Counted from the stretch's first letter, positions 9,929 to 19,920 are shown. The stretch: 64,000 nt of DNA from Thiosulfativibrio zosterae (GCF_011398155.1 NZ_AP021888.1:913501-977500); one strand, 5' to 3'. The notes: generated by a model from the letters alone, not told the origin. Translations and numbers: made by a program.

Positions 9929-10825
9929 ATGAAACGAATAGGTTTATTTTTATTAACTAACATTGCGGTGCTTGCGGTTGCAATGATTACTATGAACCTT
10001 TTGGGTGTGGGTAATTATATGCAGGGAACCAGTTTAGATTTGGGTAACCTGTTTGCTTTTGCCTTAATTTTTGGTTTTGCAGGGTCTTTCGTTTCTTTAG
10101 CCATGTCAAAATGGCTGGCTAAAATGTCAACGGGTGCGCAAGTGATTACGCAACCTCGCAATGCAGATGAGAAATGGTTGTTAGACACCGTCACTCGCCA
10201 AGCAGAAAAAGCGGGTATCAAAACGCCAGAAGTGGCTATCTACGACTCACCAGAGCCAAATGCTTTTGCAACCGGTATGACGCGTAATTCTTCATTGGTT
10301 GCGGTATCCACGGGCTTATTGCGCAGCATGCGTCAAAACGAAGTGGAAGCGGTATTGGGTCACGAGGTTGCTCACGTTGCGAATGGCGATATGGTGACTA
10401 TGGCATTAATGCAGGGCGTTTTGAATACCTTTGTTATTTTCTTCGCCAAAATCATTGCTTGGGCAGTGGACAGAATTGTGCTTAAAAATGAAGAAGAAGG
10501 TCATAGCTGGACATTCATCATTGTAGATTTAGTGGCTCAGATTCTATTGGGTATTTTGGCAAGCATTGTTACCATGTGGTTCTCGCGTCGTCGCGAATTC
10601 CATGCGGACAATGGTGGTGCTTACCTTGCTGGTAAAGAGAATATGATTGCAGCTTTGCGTCGTTTACAAACCATGACGCCAGGTCAGTTACCTGATCAAA
10701 TGGCGGCGTTTGGTATCTCTGCGGGTGGTTCTAAATTTGGACAGTTGTTTATGTCACACCCACCTTTAGAAGATCGTATTGCTGCTTTAGAAGCAACTGA
10801 ACAAAGCCAATTGAAAATTGCTTAA
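9929..10825 (+). CDS. htpX: Membrane zinc metalloprotease HtpX
   Basis: 298-residue M48-family protease that degrades misfolded inner-membrane proteins. Two N-terminal membrane helices (about residues 5-25 and 38-58) precede the catalytic domain, with the HEVAH zinc motif at 145-149 and the third ligand glutamate in RREFHAD. Two further hydrophobic segments lie between these motifs. Length equals the E. coli enzyme. The ATG follows GGAGAAAAG. The gene is monocistronic between its own promoter and a bidirectional terminator. Confidence 0.96.
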   Translation: MKRIGLFLLTNIAVLAVAMITMNLLGVGNYMQGTSLDLGNLFAFALIFGFAGSFVSLAMSKWLAKMSTGAQVITQPRNADEKWLLDTVTRQAEKAGIKTPEVAIYDSPEPNAFATGMTRNSSLVAVSTGLLRSMRQNEVEAVLGHEVAHVANGDMVTMALMQGVLNTFVIFFAKIIAWAVDRIVLKNEEEGHSWTFIIVDLVAQILLGILASIVTMWFSRRREFHADNGGAYLAGKENMIAALRRLQTMTPGQLPDQMAAFGISAGGSKFGQLFMSHPPLEDRIAALEATEQSQLKIA

Positions 10826-10857
10826 TTAATGATTAGCAGTTAATTCAATAATAATAG

Positions 10858-10881
10858 AAAAGGGCCGTAAGGCCCTTTTTT
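10858..10881. terminator. Bidirectional terminator between htpX and sufE
   Basis: The stem AAAAGGGCC/GGCCCTTTT with a GTAA loop has A-runs on one side and T-runs on the other, so it can end both convergent genes. Confidence 0.9.
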
Positions 10882-10893
10882 AATGGACGTCAA

Positions 10894-11331
10894 TTAAGCT
10901 TGTATGCGTGCGTTGGCTTCTGCTTGAATGCGCTTAATCATGTGATACAAGCCGGTTGAGCGGTTAGAAGATAGATGTTGGAGTAAACCAATTTCGCCTA
11001 AAAAACTGAGCGGTGCGCTGGCAATTTCTTGAGGTGATCTACCGTTATAAACTTTTAATAACAAAGCAATCAAGCCAGAAACAATCGCAGCATCACTCAT
11101 GGCTTGCATGAATAAAATGCCATCCTTTTCTTCAATGTGAATCCACACCTGAGATTGACAGCCATGAATTCGATTGTCTTCAGTTTTATAGGCTTCATCC
11201 ATACCTTGCAGAGTTTTGCCCATATCAATTAAATATTTATAACGGTCTTTCCAATTTTCAAAATGGGTAAATCGTTTGACTAGGTCGGTTTGAGTATCAG
11301 ATAAAGATTTAGCAGCTGGTGAAAAGTTCAT
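10894..11331 (-). CDS. sufE: SufE/CsdE family cysteine desulfuration protein
   Basis: 145-residue sulfur-acceptor protein that takes persulfide sulfur from a cysteine desulfurase and passes it to Fe-S cluster scaffolds. The active-site loop HGCQSQVW places the acceptor cysteine at residue 58; YKYLIDMGK upstream and the LALLLKVYNGRSP-like segment are family features. It is isolated from other suf genes here, so CsdE rather than SufE usage cannot be excluded. It is transcribed toward htpX and shares its terminator. Confidence 0.9.
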   Translation of the reverse strand: MNFSPAAKSLSDTQTDLVKRFTHFENWKDRYKYLIDMGKTLQGMDEAYKTEDNRIHGCQSQVWIHIEEKDGILFMQAMSDAAIVSGLIALLLKVYNGRSPQEIASAPLSFLGEIGLLQHLSSNRSTGLYHMIKRIQAEANARIQA

Positions 11332-11579
11332 CGCAATTTGATTCCTAAAATTTTGGCGTATTTTAACAAATTTTTAGCGTGAAAATTTCTGATTGTTTTA
11401 GTAGGTTATTAATTGCGCCAAATTTGAATAAATTTTGTGTCATTTCTACAGGGCTTTGTTGCAGTTTTATGATAAGGCAGTTATATTTAGAAAGTTAATT
11501 AATAAAAAAGTTTTAACGGGCACTGGCTTAAAGCAATGTGTGTCAGTGAGCGTAAGTCTTAATATTTCAAGGGGGAAAA

Positions 11580-12572
11580 ATGAAGAGACGAGATTTGTTA
11601 AAGTCAGCCTTAGGATTATCGGTATTAGGTGGGTTATCGGCTCTAAAACCTTTATATGCCAGTAATGATTTCACCATCAAAGCTGACCCTATGTACGACG
11701 TACCCTCAACTAAAGTTACCGATCGTTGCTACTACATTTTAGCCAAAGACCCTGAGCCCTCACCAGAAAACCATGCCTTTTTTAACAATCCTGGCTTTGT
11801 TGTGACCAGTGAAGGGGTTGTGGTGGTCGATACGGGTAGTTCTGTTCAAATTGGTGAAATGGTACTGCGTCAAATCAAAAAAGTTACTGATAAGCCAGTC
11901 GTGATGGTTATCAATACCCATTATCACGGCGATCACTTTTTAGGAAATCACGCTTTCGTTGAAGCCTTTCCTAAGGTCGATATTTATGCTCATCCGGCCT
12001 GTATTAAAAATATTAAAGCGGGAGGTGGCGATTTTTGGGTGAGCTTTATGCAGCGTAATTCGAATAATGGTATTTCTGGAACCGTTGTGACGGTACCTAC
12101 TAAGACCTTTGTTGGCGGGGAAGTCGTTAAGCTTGGTGACACGACCCTTAAAATTCACCAGTTTGGTAAAGCGCATACCGAGTCTGATTTGATTGTTGAA
12201 GTGGTTGAAGATAAGGTTGCCTATTTAGGTGATACCGCCATGCGTCGTGTTGCCAATATGGCAGATGGATCTTTTGCCGGCACCATTGAAACCATGAAGC
12301 AAGCAAAAGCACTGGGTTGTGAGCATTATGTATTGGGCCATGGTCCTCATGATGGTGCTGCCATTTGTGATGATATGCAGAGTTTCTGTGAAACGATTTA
12401 TGAAAGTGCTGCCAAGTATTATGACGAAGGATTGTCAGATTTTGAAATGAAGCCTAAGATTTTAGCCGAACCCTTTATGAAGGACGTTGCCAGTCAATGG
12501 CCTGGGTTTGAATCTACCATGGGCAACTTTATCAGCTTAGCTGTTCAAGAAGTTGAAAAGAGCATGTTCTAA
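11580..12572 (+). CDS. Tat-exported metallo-beta-lactamase-fold hydrolase (SoxH-like)
   Basis: 330-residue protein. The N-terminus MKRRDLLKSALGLSVLGG has a twin-arginine-type signal, so a folded, metal-loaded protein is probably exported to the periplasm. The metal-binding motif HYHGDH lies at 114-119, with further ligands in the GKAHTESDL and VLGHGPHDG segments. This subgroup resembles SoxH and quinoprotein-relay hydrolases, whose substrates are not firmly known. A sulfur-oxidation accessory role is an inference from resemblance and organism type. It is monocistronic, with a terminator downstream. The 248-nt gap upstream is AT-rich without a clear named site. Confidence 0.8.
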   Translation: MKRRDLLKSALGLSVLGGLSALKPLYASNDFTIKADPMYDVPSTKVTDRCYYILAKDPEPSPENHAFFNNPGFVVTSEGVVVVDTGSSVQIGEMVLRQIKKVTDKPVVMVINTHYHGDHFLGNHAFVEAFPKVDIYAHPACIKNIKAGGGDFWVSFMQRNSNNGISGTVVTVPTKTFVGGEVVKLGDTTLKIHQFGKAHTESDLIVEVVEDKVAYLGDTAMRRVANMADGSFAGTIETMKQAKALGCEHYVLGHGPHDGAAICDDMQSFCETIYESAAKYYDEGLSDFEMKPKILAEPFMKDVASQWPGFESTMGNFISLAVQEVEKSMF

Positions 12573-12592
12573 TTATTAGAAAAGTATTCTAT

Positions 12593-12620
12593 AAAAAAGC
12601 GGGTATTGCCCGCTTTTTTT
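12593..12620. terminator. Bidirectional terminator between the hydrolase gene and serB
   Basis: AAAAAAGCGGG and CCCGCTTTTTT form a long stem around TATTG, with A- and T-runs on either flank. Confidence 0.9.
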
Positions 12621-12645
12621 ATTGCTTGAAAACGAAAAGCCGAGA

Positions 12646-13485
12646 TTATTTTTGAATATGCAGTAAATCTAAAACGGCATCTAAACCGCGCACATTCAAA
12701 ACGATATCCGCTTCGGCTTGTACTTTGGGTTTTGCGTGGTAAGCAATGCTTAGGCCTGCGGCATGCATCATTAGTAAATCGTTAGCCCCATCGCCGATTG
12801 CCATGGTTTGGTTTAGATTAATGCCCATTTGGTCGCAGAGTTCATTTAAAAAGTCGGCCTTCGCTTGAGCGCCAATAATTTCGCCCAGCACCTTGCCTGT
12901 GAGTTTATTGTTTTCAACTTCAAGAACATTGGCGCGAGTAAAGTCGAGCATCAATTCACTTTTTAAACGCTCAGTAAAGTAAGTGAAACCACCAGAAACC
13001 AATGCAAAGGCAATGTCTTTGTCTTTTAGGCCATTAATCCAAGTTTCTGCGCCAGGATTAAGGTGTAAGCGTTCGTTATAAACTTTTTCAAGTGCGCCTA
13101 TTTCTAAGTCCTTAAGAAGCGCAACACGCTTTGTTAGAGAGGCGGCAAAGTCTAGTTCGCCACGCATAGCGGCTTCGGTGATTTCTGAGACCTGCGGTTT
13201 TAGGTTAACCATATCAGCAATTTCATCAACACATTCGATGCCGATGAGGGTTGAATCCATGTCGCTGATCATCAGTTGAATTTGTTTAGGTTGAAAGTGC
13301 CCTGGGATAAGGTTAATGTCTAACCCAGTTTTGGAGCGCAGTGTTTGAAATTGTTCGTAGTCAAAGTCATCACTGACTTCTGCTTGAAAGTGATTGGCAA
13401 CACGCGAGAGTTTGCCTAGGCTGCGTTCAAGCGTATTGCTTTGATCAAAGTTTAATGCGCTTTCGTGGATAATTATAGTGGCCAT
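12646..13485 (-). CDS. serB: Phosphoserine phosphatase
   Basis: 279-residue HAD-superfamily enzyme that performs the last step of L-serine synthesis, phosphoserine to serine. The nucleophile and acid aspartates are D75 and D77 in DMDSTLIG; the VSGGFTYF and GDGANDLLM motifs complete the active site. The N-terminal 70 residues form a short regulatory-type extension, as in E. coli SerB. The RDD gene lies 15 nt upstream in the same direction, so the two may be co-transcribed. Confidence 0.95.
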   Translation of the reverse strand: MATIIIHESALNFDQSNTLERSLGKLSRVANHFQAEVSDDFDYEQFQTLRSKTGLDINLIPGHFQPKQIQLMISDMDSTLIGIECVDEIADMVNLKPQVSEITEAAMRGELDFAASLTKRVALLKDLEIGALEKVYNERLHLNPGAETWINGLKDKDIAFALVSGGFTYFTERLKSELMLDFTRANVLEVENNKLTGKVLGEIIGAQAKADFLNELCDQMGINLNQTMAIGDGANDLLMMHAAGLSIAYHAKPKVQAEADIVLNVRGLDAVLDLLHIQK

Positions 13486-13500
13486 AGCAGAGTTCTCAGT

Positions 13501-13905
13501 TTATTGCGATTCTTTAATGGACACTATTTTAGTGCCTGCTAGCAAATCTTGCAAAGTTTGTCTTTTACTGGGTATAAACAAAGTTATCCATCCAACACTA
13601 AAAAAAAGGCAAGCCGTGATAAATCTTAAATGAGCATTTTGTCGGGTGAGTAAATAGTCATCGTTGCGAACCAAGCGAAGCTTCCAAGTTCTTAAACCGG
13701 GCGTTTGGCCACTATTAACCCAGAAATAGCTGAGATAAATGTAGGTAATGGCTAAAATATAGAGTTGAAAGCTTAATAAAACCAAGGGTTTTTGCTGAAA
13801 CTCACTGCCTTGCCACAGTACAAATGGAATGGCTGAGACAAACCAAACGGCGCAAAGTAAAAGTAGGTCGTAAAGAAAGGCAAACAGTATTTTGAAAGCA
13901 AGCAT
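13501..13905 (-). CDS. RDD family membrane protein
   Basis: 134-residue protein with three hydrophobic segments and the spaced charged residues of RDD proteins (the Arg near residue 4 of the motif is replaced; Asp in FLYDLLLL, GLRTWKLRLV later). RDD proteins are small membrane proteins with suggested transport roles; function here is unknown. It lies immediately upstream of serB on the same strand. Confidence 0.75.
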   Translation of the reverse strand: MLAFKILFAFLYDLLLLCAVWFVSAIPFVLWQGSEFQQKPLVLLSFQLYILAITYIYLSYFWVNSGQTPGLRTWKLRLVRNDDYLLTRQNAHLRFITACLFFSVGWITLFIPSKRQTLQDLLAGTKIVSIKESQ

Positions 13906-13980
13906 GTTAAAAATGTCTTTATATCAGTGATTAACTTCGTATGATAACGCAATCTAAGATAAAAAATAATGAGGTTCTTA

Positions 13981-14649
13981 ATGAATTTAATGGATGATGG
14001 TTTTTCTTTAGTATGGATTGTTTCGGGTTGGTTGGTGTTTTTGTCTGCCTTGGTGTGGAGCTTAAAAACAGCGCCCTGGGGTCGTGTTAAAAGTGATTCG
14101 GGGGCTCAGCATGTATTTTTAGGGGCAACTGTTTTGGTTTTTTTGGTTTGGATTTTGTCGGCAACCATTGAAGGTGGCTTAAGTTTTCATTTTTTATTGA
14201 TGACTTTAATGGTGTTAATGTTTGGACCACAGTTTGCCTTTATTTTGGCAACCTTAGCTCTAGTCGGTATTACGCTGTTAGGCAAAGCAGGTATTTTGGT
14301 TTTTGGTTTAAATGGCACTTTGATGGGATTGGTGCCGGTACTCGTCACTTGGACAATTGTCAATTTGGCTTACAAGTATTTAGAGCATAACTTTTTCGTG
14401 TTTGTGTTGTTGAATGGTTTTTTTGCGGCGGCTCTGTCAGCCTTTGCGGTATTAATGCTGGGTGGATTAGCGATGCTTTGGGGTGACGTGCATACCATTG
14501 AAAAATTAACGCAATCTTACTTTCCTTATATTCCAATGTTAGCCGTACCGGAGGGGTTTATTTCTGGAATGATGGTAGGGGCTTTGATTTTGTTAAAACC
14601 AAATTGGATTGGTTGCTTTTCGGATGAGTTGTACTTAAAAGGTAAGTAA
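13981..14649 (+). CDS. Energy-coupling factor permease, CbiM/COG3235-like
   Basis: 222-residue membrane protein with six or seven hydrophobic segments. The N-terminus MNLMDDGFSLVW and the interior GPQFAFILATLALVGITLL and PYIPMLAVPEGFISGMMVG segments match CbiM/NikM-type substrate-binding permeases, which import metal ions such as cobalt or nickel with partner ECF subunits. No CbiN/Q/O partners are adjacent, so substrate is unknown. Start 13981 was preferred because ATGAGG just upstream supplies its ribosome site and M-N begins the family motif; an in-frame ATG at 13969 is the alternative. Confidence 0.7.
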   Translation: MNLMDDGFSLVWIVSGWLVFLSALVWSLKTAPWGRVKSDSGAQHVFLGATVLVFLVWILSATIEGGLSFHFLLMTLMVLMFGPQFAFILATLALVGITLLGKAGILVFGLNGTLMGLVPVLVTWTIVNLAYKYLEHNFFVFVLLNGFFAAALSAFAVLMLGGLAMLWGDVHTIEKLTQSYFPYIPMLAVPEGFISGMMVGALILLKPNWIGCFSDELYLKGK

Positions 14650-14674
14650 CCATCCATGGCAGTTTAGAGAGGCG

Positions 14675-14705
14675 AAAAAAAACCGACACTAGATCGGTTT
14701 TTTTG
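14675..14705 (+). terminator. Terminator after the permease gene
   Basis: AAAACCGA and TCGGTTTT pair around CACTAGA and are followed by a T-run; flanking A/T runs make it usable in both directions. Confidence 0.85.
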
Positions 14706-14728
14706 TCTGTCTATTAATTAACCAGAAT

Positions 14729-15058
14729 TTATTTATACCAGCCTGGTTTAACATCTGCATATTTCATTGATTGCTCAACTTCGGCTTCAGCAGTTTTTAA
14801 AGCTTCTTTCGCAAACTTAAGTGCAGCAGCTTCATCACCTTTAGCCTTAGCTTCTGCAGCTTTTGCTAGATAATCTTCAGCATAAGACATTTTCATTTTC
14901 TTTTGCTTCCAAACATTGCCCATTTTTTTAGCTTCAGCATGAGCCATGGTTGCTTTTTCAACAGTTGCATCATACTCAGATTTAGCAGTAGGTGTTGATG
15001 CACATGCACCAAGAGTTAGCGAAGCTGCAACGGCTGAGATTACGAGTAATTTTTTCAT
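14729..15058 (-). CDS. SoxXA-binding-like (SoxK-like) lipoprotein
   Basis: 109-residue lipoprotein. The signal peptide ends in LGAC, a lipobox placing Cys at residue 23, so it is tethered in the envelope. The mature part is lysine/alanine-rich helix, with VWKQKKMKMSYAEDYLAKA and repeated EAKAKGDEAAA units. This resembles SoxXA-binding proteins (SoxK), which assist the SoxXA cytochrome in thiosulfate oxidation; the resemblance is general and not proven. Start ATG 15058 is preceded by GGAGG; an open frame upstream of it is ignored. No other sox gene lies nearby. Confidence 0.6.
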   Translation of the reverse strand: MKKLLVISAVAASLTLGACASTPTAKSEYDATVEKATMAHAEAKKMGNVWKQKKMKMSYAEDYLAKAAEAKAKGDEAAALKFAKEALKTAEAEVEQSMKYADVKPGWYK

Positions 15059-15208
15059 GTATATCCTCCAAGATAATAAGCTCATATTAAATTTATTTTG
15101 TAAGCCAGTTTCTAATTCTAATCTTTAATCACTTTGATTAAAAGCCAAAACAGTGATTTTTTGTATCAATTTTTTATCTGTTTTTGTCTTACTGCATAAC
15201 TTATTAAG

Positions 15209-15237
15209 TTTACCCCGTCGCTGTCAATCTTTATAAT
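15209..15237 (+). promoter_or_regulatory. Candidate sigma-70 promoter of guaB
   Basis: TTTACC and a perfect TATAAT are 17 nt apart, about 160 nt before the guaB ATG. The 340-nt gap between the SoxK-like gene and guaB otherwise holds only the divergent promoter region; no riboswitch-like structure was recognised. Confidence 0.55.
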
Positions 15238-15398
15238 GTACACTATTGTGTTAAAAAACCAGTTTTAAAGCGCTGATTAGCGTGTTTTTTCTATTTAACC
15301 TATTGAAAGTGATGACTTTTTTGTTTGTTTGAGCGGGTTTGTTAGGATTTAGAAAAAAAACTAATCAGGTTATAAGTATAAGTAAAAGGTGGAAAATC

Positions 15399-16859
15399 AT
15401 GCGTATCCTGCAGGAAGCTTTAACATTTGACGATGTATTATTGGTGCCCGCTCACTCAACCGTATTGCCGAATGAAGTGTCTCTAAAAACCCGTTTAACC
15501 AGAAATATTAACTTGAATATTCCGTTTGTTTCTGCGGCGATGGACACGGTGACTGAGGCACGTTTAGCAATCTCTATGGCTCAAGAGGGTGGTATCGGGA
15601 TTATTCATAAAAACATGAGCGTTGAAGAACAGGCGCACGTAGTTTCTAAAGTGAAAAAGCATGAGCATGGCGTTGTTTTAGAACCGATTACGGTTCAAGT
15701 TTCAAACACAGTTGAAGAGGTTATTCAAATCACCAATAAAAATCGTGTTTCAAGTGCGCCAGTGATGGATGGTAATGATTTAGTGGGCATAGTCACCAGC
15801 CGTGATATGCGTTTTGTGACAGATATGTCGCAATCAGTTGCAAAAATTATGACGCCAAAAGACCGCTTGATTACGGTTAAAGAAAAAGAAGATCCTAAGG
15901 CGGTTTTAGATTTATTACATGAGAACCGTTTAGAAAGACTGTTGGTCGTTGATGATGCTTTCAAGTTGAAAGGGATGATTACGGTCAAGGATATGTCAAA
16001 ATCTTCTTCACACCCAAATGCCTCTAAAGATTCTAACGGTCGTTTGATTGTGGGTGCGGCGGTTGGAACTGGCGCTGATACTGAAGAACGTGTTGCCGCT
16101 TTGGTTAAAGCTGGTGTGGACGTTATCATTGTGGATACAGCGCATGGTCATTCACAAGGTGTTCTAAACCGAGTTAAGTGGGTTAAAGAAAACTTTCCAA
16201 AAGTTGATGTTATCGGTGGCAATATTGCAACTGCGGAAGCAGCTTTGGACTTAGTTAAAGCGGGTGCAGATGCGGTTAAGGTTGGTATTGGACCAGGCTC
16301 TATTTGTACAACGCGTATTGTTGCGGGTGTCGGTGTTCCACAATTGTCAGCCATTTCAAATGTGGCTAAAGCCCTTGAAGGTACAGGCATTCCATTCATT
16401 GCTGATGGCGGTATTCGTTTTTCGGGTGATGTGGCTAAAGCCTTGGTTGCGGGCGCATCTTGCGTGATGTTGGGCAGTATGTTCGCCGGTACTGAAGAGT
16501 CGCCTGGCGAAATTGAATATTACCAAGGGCGTGCTTATAAGTCTTACCGTGGTATGGGTTCTTTAGGTGCCATGTCACAAAAACAAGGTTCATCAGATCG
16601 TTATTTCCAATCTTCAAACGCAGCTGACAAGCTGGTGCCAGAAGGTGTAGAAGGTCGCGTTGCTTATAAAGGACCTTTGGCACCTATCATTCACCAGCTG
16701 GTGGGTGGGATTCGTTCTTCAATGGGCTACACAGGTTGTAAAGACATTGCAGAATTTAATACCAAGCCCTCGTTTGTGCGTGTGACTGGCGCAGGGATGG
16801 CTGAAAGCCATGTGCATGATGTCACGATCACTAAAGAAGCGCCAAATTATCGCGTTTAG
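15399..16859 (+). CDS. guaB: Inosine-5'-monophosphate dehydrogenase
   Basis: 486-residue enzyme that oxidises IMP to XMP with NAD, the committed step to GMP. The TIM barrel carries the catalytic cysteine loop [11 protein letters not shown] (about residues 299-309); a pair of CBS domains is inserted at roughly residues 95-205, including [12 protein letters not shown] 15399 is supported by AAGGTGG upstream and by the conserved [15 protein letters not shown] start; an open extension of 20 codons upstream is not used. guaA follows after 86 nt with a terminator-like hairpin between them. Confidence 0.98.
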   Translation: MRILQEALTFDDVLLVPAHSTVLPNEVSLKTRLTRNINLNIPFVSAAMDTVTEARLAISMAQEGGIGIIHKNMSVEEQAHVVSKVKKHEHGVVLEPITVQVSNTVEEVIQITNKNRVSSAPVMDGNDLVGIVTSRDMRFVTDMSQSVAKIMTPKDRLITVKEKEDPKAVLDLLHENRLERLLVVDDAFKLKGMITVKDMSKSSSHPNASKDSNGRLIVGAAVGTGADTEERVAALVKAGVDVIIVDTAHGHSQGVLNRVKWVKENFPKVDVIGGNIATAEAALDLVKAGADAVKVGIGPGSICTTRIVAGVGVPQLSAISNVAKALEGTGIPFIADGGIRFSGDVAKALVAGASCVMLGSMFAGTEESPGEIEYYQGRAYKSYRGMGSLGAMSQKQGSSDRYFQSSNAADKLVPEGVEGRVAYKGPLAPIIHQLVGGIRSSMGYTGCKDIAEFNTKPSFVRVTGAGMAESHVHDVTITKEAPNYRV

Positions 16860-16869
16860 TCGCAAAAAT

Positions 16870-16905
16870 AACCAGGCCTGGTTAAATTTAGGCCTGGTTT
16901 TGCCT
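16870..16905 (+). terminator. Palindrome copy 2, forming a hairpin between guaB and guaA
   Basis: The palindrome AACCAGGCCTGGTT (16870-16883) is followed by a half copy AGGCCTGGTT at 16890-16899. Pairing AACCAGGCCT with that half copy makes a perfect 10-bp stem with a 10-nt loop and a T-rich tail, so here the repeat may work as a terminator or attenuator of guaB. Confidence 0.7.
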
Positions 16906-16945
16906 TTTTAATTCTTCAAAAACTCTTCATTTTTTAGGATGCTTT

Positions 16946-18523
16946 ATGCAACACAATATTCATGATCACCGTATTTTAATTTTGGATTTCGGATCTCAAT
17001 ACACTCAGCTGATTGCACGACGTATTCGTGAAATTGGGGTGTATTGTGAGGTGGAACCTTGGGACATTGATCCTGCTGCGGTTGAAGCCTTTGGTGCTAA
17101 GGGTATTGTATTGTCAGGTGGTCCAGAAACGGTAACGGGCGATGATGCACCAGTTGCTCCAGAGGTTGTATTTAACCTAGGCGTGCCTGTGTTGGGTATT
17201 TGCTACGGTATGCAAACCATGGCGCAGCAGTTAGGCGGTTTGGTTATTAATGCCGATGAGCACGAATATGGTTATGCCCAAGTTCGAGCGCATGGTCACA
17301 CCAAACTGCTCAAAGACATCGAGGACATGGTAACGCCAGAAGGCTATGGCATGTTAGATGTTTGGATGTCGCATGGAGATCGTGTGGATCAATTGCCCGA
17401 AGGCTTTAAGTTAATGGCCAGTACGCCAAGTTGCCCGATTGCCGGTATGGCGAATGAAGAAAAGAATTTTTACGGCATTCAATTTCACCCAGAAGTCACG
17501 CATACCAAACAAGGCTATCGCATGATTGAGCGCTTTGTGGTGAACTTGTGTGGCTGTGAAAAACTGTGGACAACTGAAAATATCATCGATGACAGTATCA
17601 AGCGTGTGCGTGACATGGTCGGAACCGATCAAGTCATGCTGGGTTTATCTGGGGGCGTGGATTCTTCGGTGGTTGCCGCCTTATTGCATAAAGCGATTGG
17701 CGATCAATTGACTTGTGTGTTTGTGGACCACGGTTTATTACGCTACCAAGAAGGTGATCAAGTGATGGCCATGTTTGCCCAAAATATGGGCATTAAGGTG
17801 ATCCGCGCAGATGTTGAAGAGCGTTTTATGTCTGCTTTGGCTGGCGAAGTCGATCCTGAGAAAAAGCGCAAAATCATTGGGCGTGAGTTTATCGAAGTTT
17901 TTGATGCAGAGTCGGCGAAATTGAAAGGCGTTAAATGGTTAGCGCAAGGCACGATTTACCCCGATGTCATTGAATCAGCGGGTTCCAAAACGGGTAAAGC
18001 CAAAGTCATTAAATCGCATCATAATGTGGGTGGTTTACCTGAAGACATGGAAATGTCTTTAATTGAACCTTTGCGTGAATTGTTTAAAGATGAAGTGCGT
18101 AAGTTAGGGGTTGCCTTAGGGTTGCCTTATAACATGGTCTATCGCCACCCATTCCCTGGGCCTGGCTTAGGGGTGCGTATTTTGGGTGAAGTGAAAAAAG
18201 AATATGCTGATATTCTTCGCTTGGCAGATCATATTTTTATTCAAGAGCTCATCAAGTGGGAGCTTTACGACAAAACCTCTCAAGCGTTTGCGGTTTTCTT
18301 GCCTGTGAAATCGGTCGGTGTTGTCGGTGATGCGCGTCGTTATGATTATGTGGTAGCTTTGCGTGCCGTTGAAACCATCGATTTTATGACAGCTCGTTGG
18401 GCGCATTTGCCTTATGAGTTTTTAGAACATGTTTCTGGGCGCATCATTAACGAAATTCCGCGTATTTCTCGCGTAACCTACGATATTTCTTCTAAACCAC
18501 CAGCAACGATTGAGTGGGAGTAG
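16946..18523 (+). CDS. guaA: GMP synthase (glutamine-hydrolysing)
   Basis: 525-residue enzyme converting XMP to GMP. The N-terminal class I glutamine amidotransferase domain has its nucleophile in GICYGMQ and the HPEVTHT histidine; the ATP pyrophosphatase domain has the PP-loop SGGVDSS; the C-terminal dimerisation domain ends in TIEWE. The final codons GAGTGGGAGTAG are the left attachment site of the genomic island that follows, and the insertion leaves the coding sequence whole. Confidence 0.98.
   Translation: MQHNIHDHRILILDFGSQYTQLIARRIREIGVYCEVEPWDIDPAAVEAFGAKGIVLSGGPETVTGDDAPVAPEVVFNLGVPVLGICYGMQTMAQQLGGLVINADEHEYGYAQVRAHGHTKLLKDIEDMVTPEGYGMLDVWMSHGDRVDQLPEGFKLMASTPSCPIAGMANEEKNFYGIQFHPEVTHTKQGYRMIERFVVNLCGCEKLWTTENIIDDSIKRVRDMVGTDQVMLGLSGGVDSSVVAALLHKAIGDQLTCVFVDHGLLRYQEGDQVMAMFAQNMGIKVIRADVEERFMSALAGEVDPEKKRKIIGREFIEVFDAESAKLKGVKWLAQGTIYPDVIESAGSKTGKAKVIKSHHNVGGLPEDMEMSLIEPLRELFKDEVRKLGVALGLPYNMVYRHPFPGPGLGVRILGEVKKEYADILRLADHIFIQELIKWELYDKTSQAFAVFLPVKSVGVVGDARRYDYVVALRAVETIDFMTARWAHLPYEFLEHVSGRIINEIPRISRVTYDISSKPPATIEWE
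18511..18523 (+). repeat. Left attachment repeat (guaA 3' end)
   Basis: TGAGTGGGAGTAG, the end of guaA. It is matched at 26566-26578 with a single G to A difference. Confidence 0.85.
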
Positions 18524-18530
18524 TTATTAA

Positions 18531-18572
18531 CGTGTAAGTTATTGATTTATATCGATTAATTACTTACACGCT
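18531..18572. repeat. Inverted and direct repeats at the left island end
   Basis: CGTGTAAGT (18531-18539) is inverted as ACTTACACG (18562-18570). The stretch ATTACTTACACGCT at 18559-18572 recurs in the same direction at 26495-26508 near the right end. This placement suits integrase or excisionase arm-type binding sites. Confidence 0.6.
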
Positions 18573-18692
18573 TGTTTCACGCTCAGAAATCAATCGTTGA
18601 TTTCCTTAGTCTTTTTTCATACAGTTACACAAAATGTTGCACAAACGTGTGACTACTAAAACTCGTATTAACTCAGAGACTAAGATTTGGCA

Positions 18693-19913
18693 ATGAAGAA
18701 ACAGCACTTTGCTGAAGGCGAAATAGCAATATTTGACGAGGCTTGTATCTACAAGCGAGGCGAGTATTGGCAGTTTCGAATCTGGTTGGCAAAGGAAAAT
18801 AAGTACGCACGAAAAAGCCTTCGTACACGCAGTGAAAGCACAGCAATTGAACGTGGCAAAGCAGCTTACTTAGAAATCTACGCAAATCTTTAGCAAGGCA
18901 AAAGCTACTTCTCAATTACTACAAAAGAGGGTGTTGAGAAGTACTTGAACTTCCGCAAGCGTGATGTTGAACTTGGACATATAGTCAAAGGAAGACATGC
19001 AACAATCGCAACACATCTACAGCACTTTCTTAGCTACATTGGCAAAGATACTAAGCTAAAAGAGTTGGAACGCAGTGACTGCGAAAACTACTACTATCAT
19101 CGCCACAAATCCTCCAACACCAACACCAAAGTCAAACAAGTCACAGTTCAAAACGAGCAAAGCACTATCAATGCTATGTTGAAATGGCTGCATAAGAATG
19201 GCGAAACGCACATTGATAGCTTCGACTTTAAGAAGCTTCCACGCTTAGATAAAGGTAACGAAGCTATTCGTCGTGCAACACTTACTAACGATGAATACGA
19301 AGCGCTGTATCGTGCTATGCGTACCTACACTGCCAAACACAACAAGCTAGATGATGCAGAACTTAGAGTGCGAAAAATCGTGCAGCACTATGTTCTAATC
19401 GCAGCTAACAGTGGGTTGCGAGTTGGCGAACAGCGACAGTTGCGTTGGAGTGATGTGCAGATTGAACAGCACAAAGTGAACGGCGAAGAACAAAAGCTGG
19501 CACGTATCCACGTACGTGCTGAAACAAGTAAAGTGCGTACAAGCCGTACCTTCTTGTGTCGCAACGGACAGTACTTTGAACGCTTACGTGAAATTACCAA
19601 ACCTAAAACTGCTGATGAGTTAATATTTACTGCTGATGGCGCTAGTGAGTTAAGTAAGCGTACGCTGCTGTATCACTGGCACAAGATGATTGAGTTAGCC
19701 GATATTGCCGATAGGGAAACACGTGACTTAGTACCCTACAGCTTGCGTCACTTTATGATTACGCAGCGCATTATGAGTGGCTTAACGTTTAGGCAGATAG
19801 CAGACATGTGTGGCACTAGCGTGGCGCAGATTGAAAAGACGTATTACCACTTAAACGATGAAATACGTTTAACCAACGCTGTAGCTGACTACAGACGCAG
19901 AGATGATGTGTAA
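18693..19913 (+). pseudogene. int: Island tyrosine integrase interrupted by one in-frame TAG
   Basis: The 407-codon frame from ATG 18693 is continuous except for TAG at 18891-18893 (after ...LEIYANL, before QGKSYFS). The N-terminal 66 codons and the remainder are in the same frame and both look well preserved. The C-terminal catalytic domain shows the first arginine in NSGLRVGEQRQL, the YSLRHFMIT box and the nucleophile region KTYYHL. Intact, it would catalyse site-specific recombination at the guaA end. Restarting at ATG 18945 could give a catalytic-domain protein lacking the N-terminal DNA-binding part. Whether the amber codon is a recent null mutation or is read through cannot be seen. Confidence 0.85.
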
Positions 19914-19920
19914 AAGTCAC

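Noticed and set aside
11435-11665. Open frame ahead of the metallo-hydrolase gene
   Set aside because: It overlaps the well-supported Tat-signal start in another frame and lacks any recognisable protein character.
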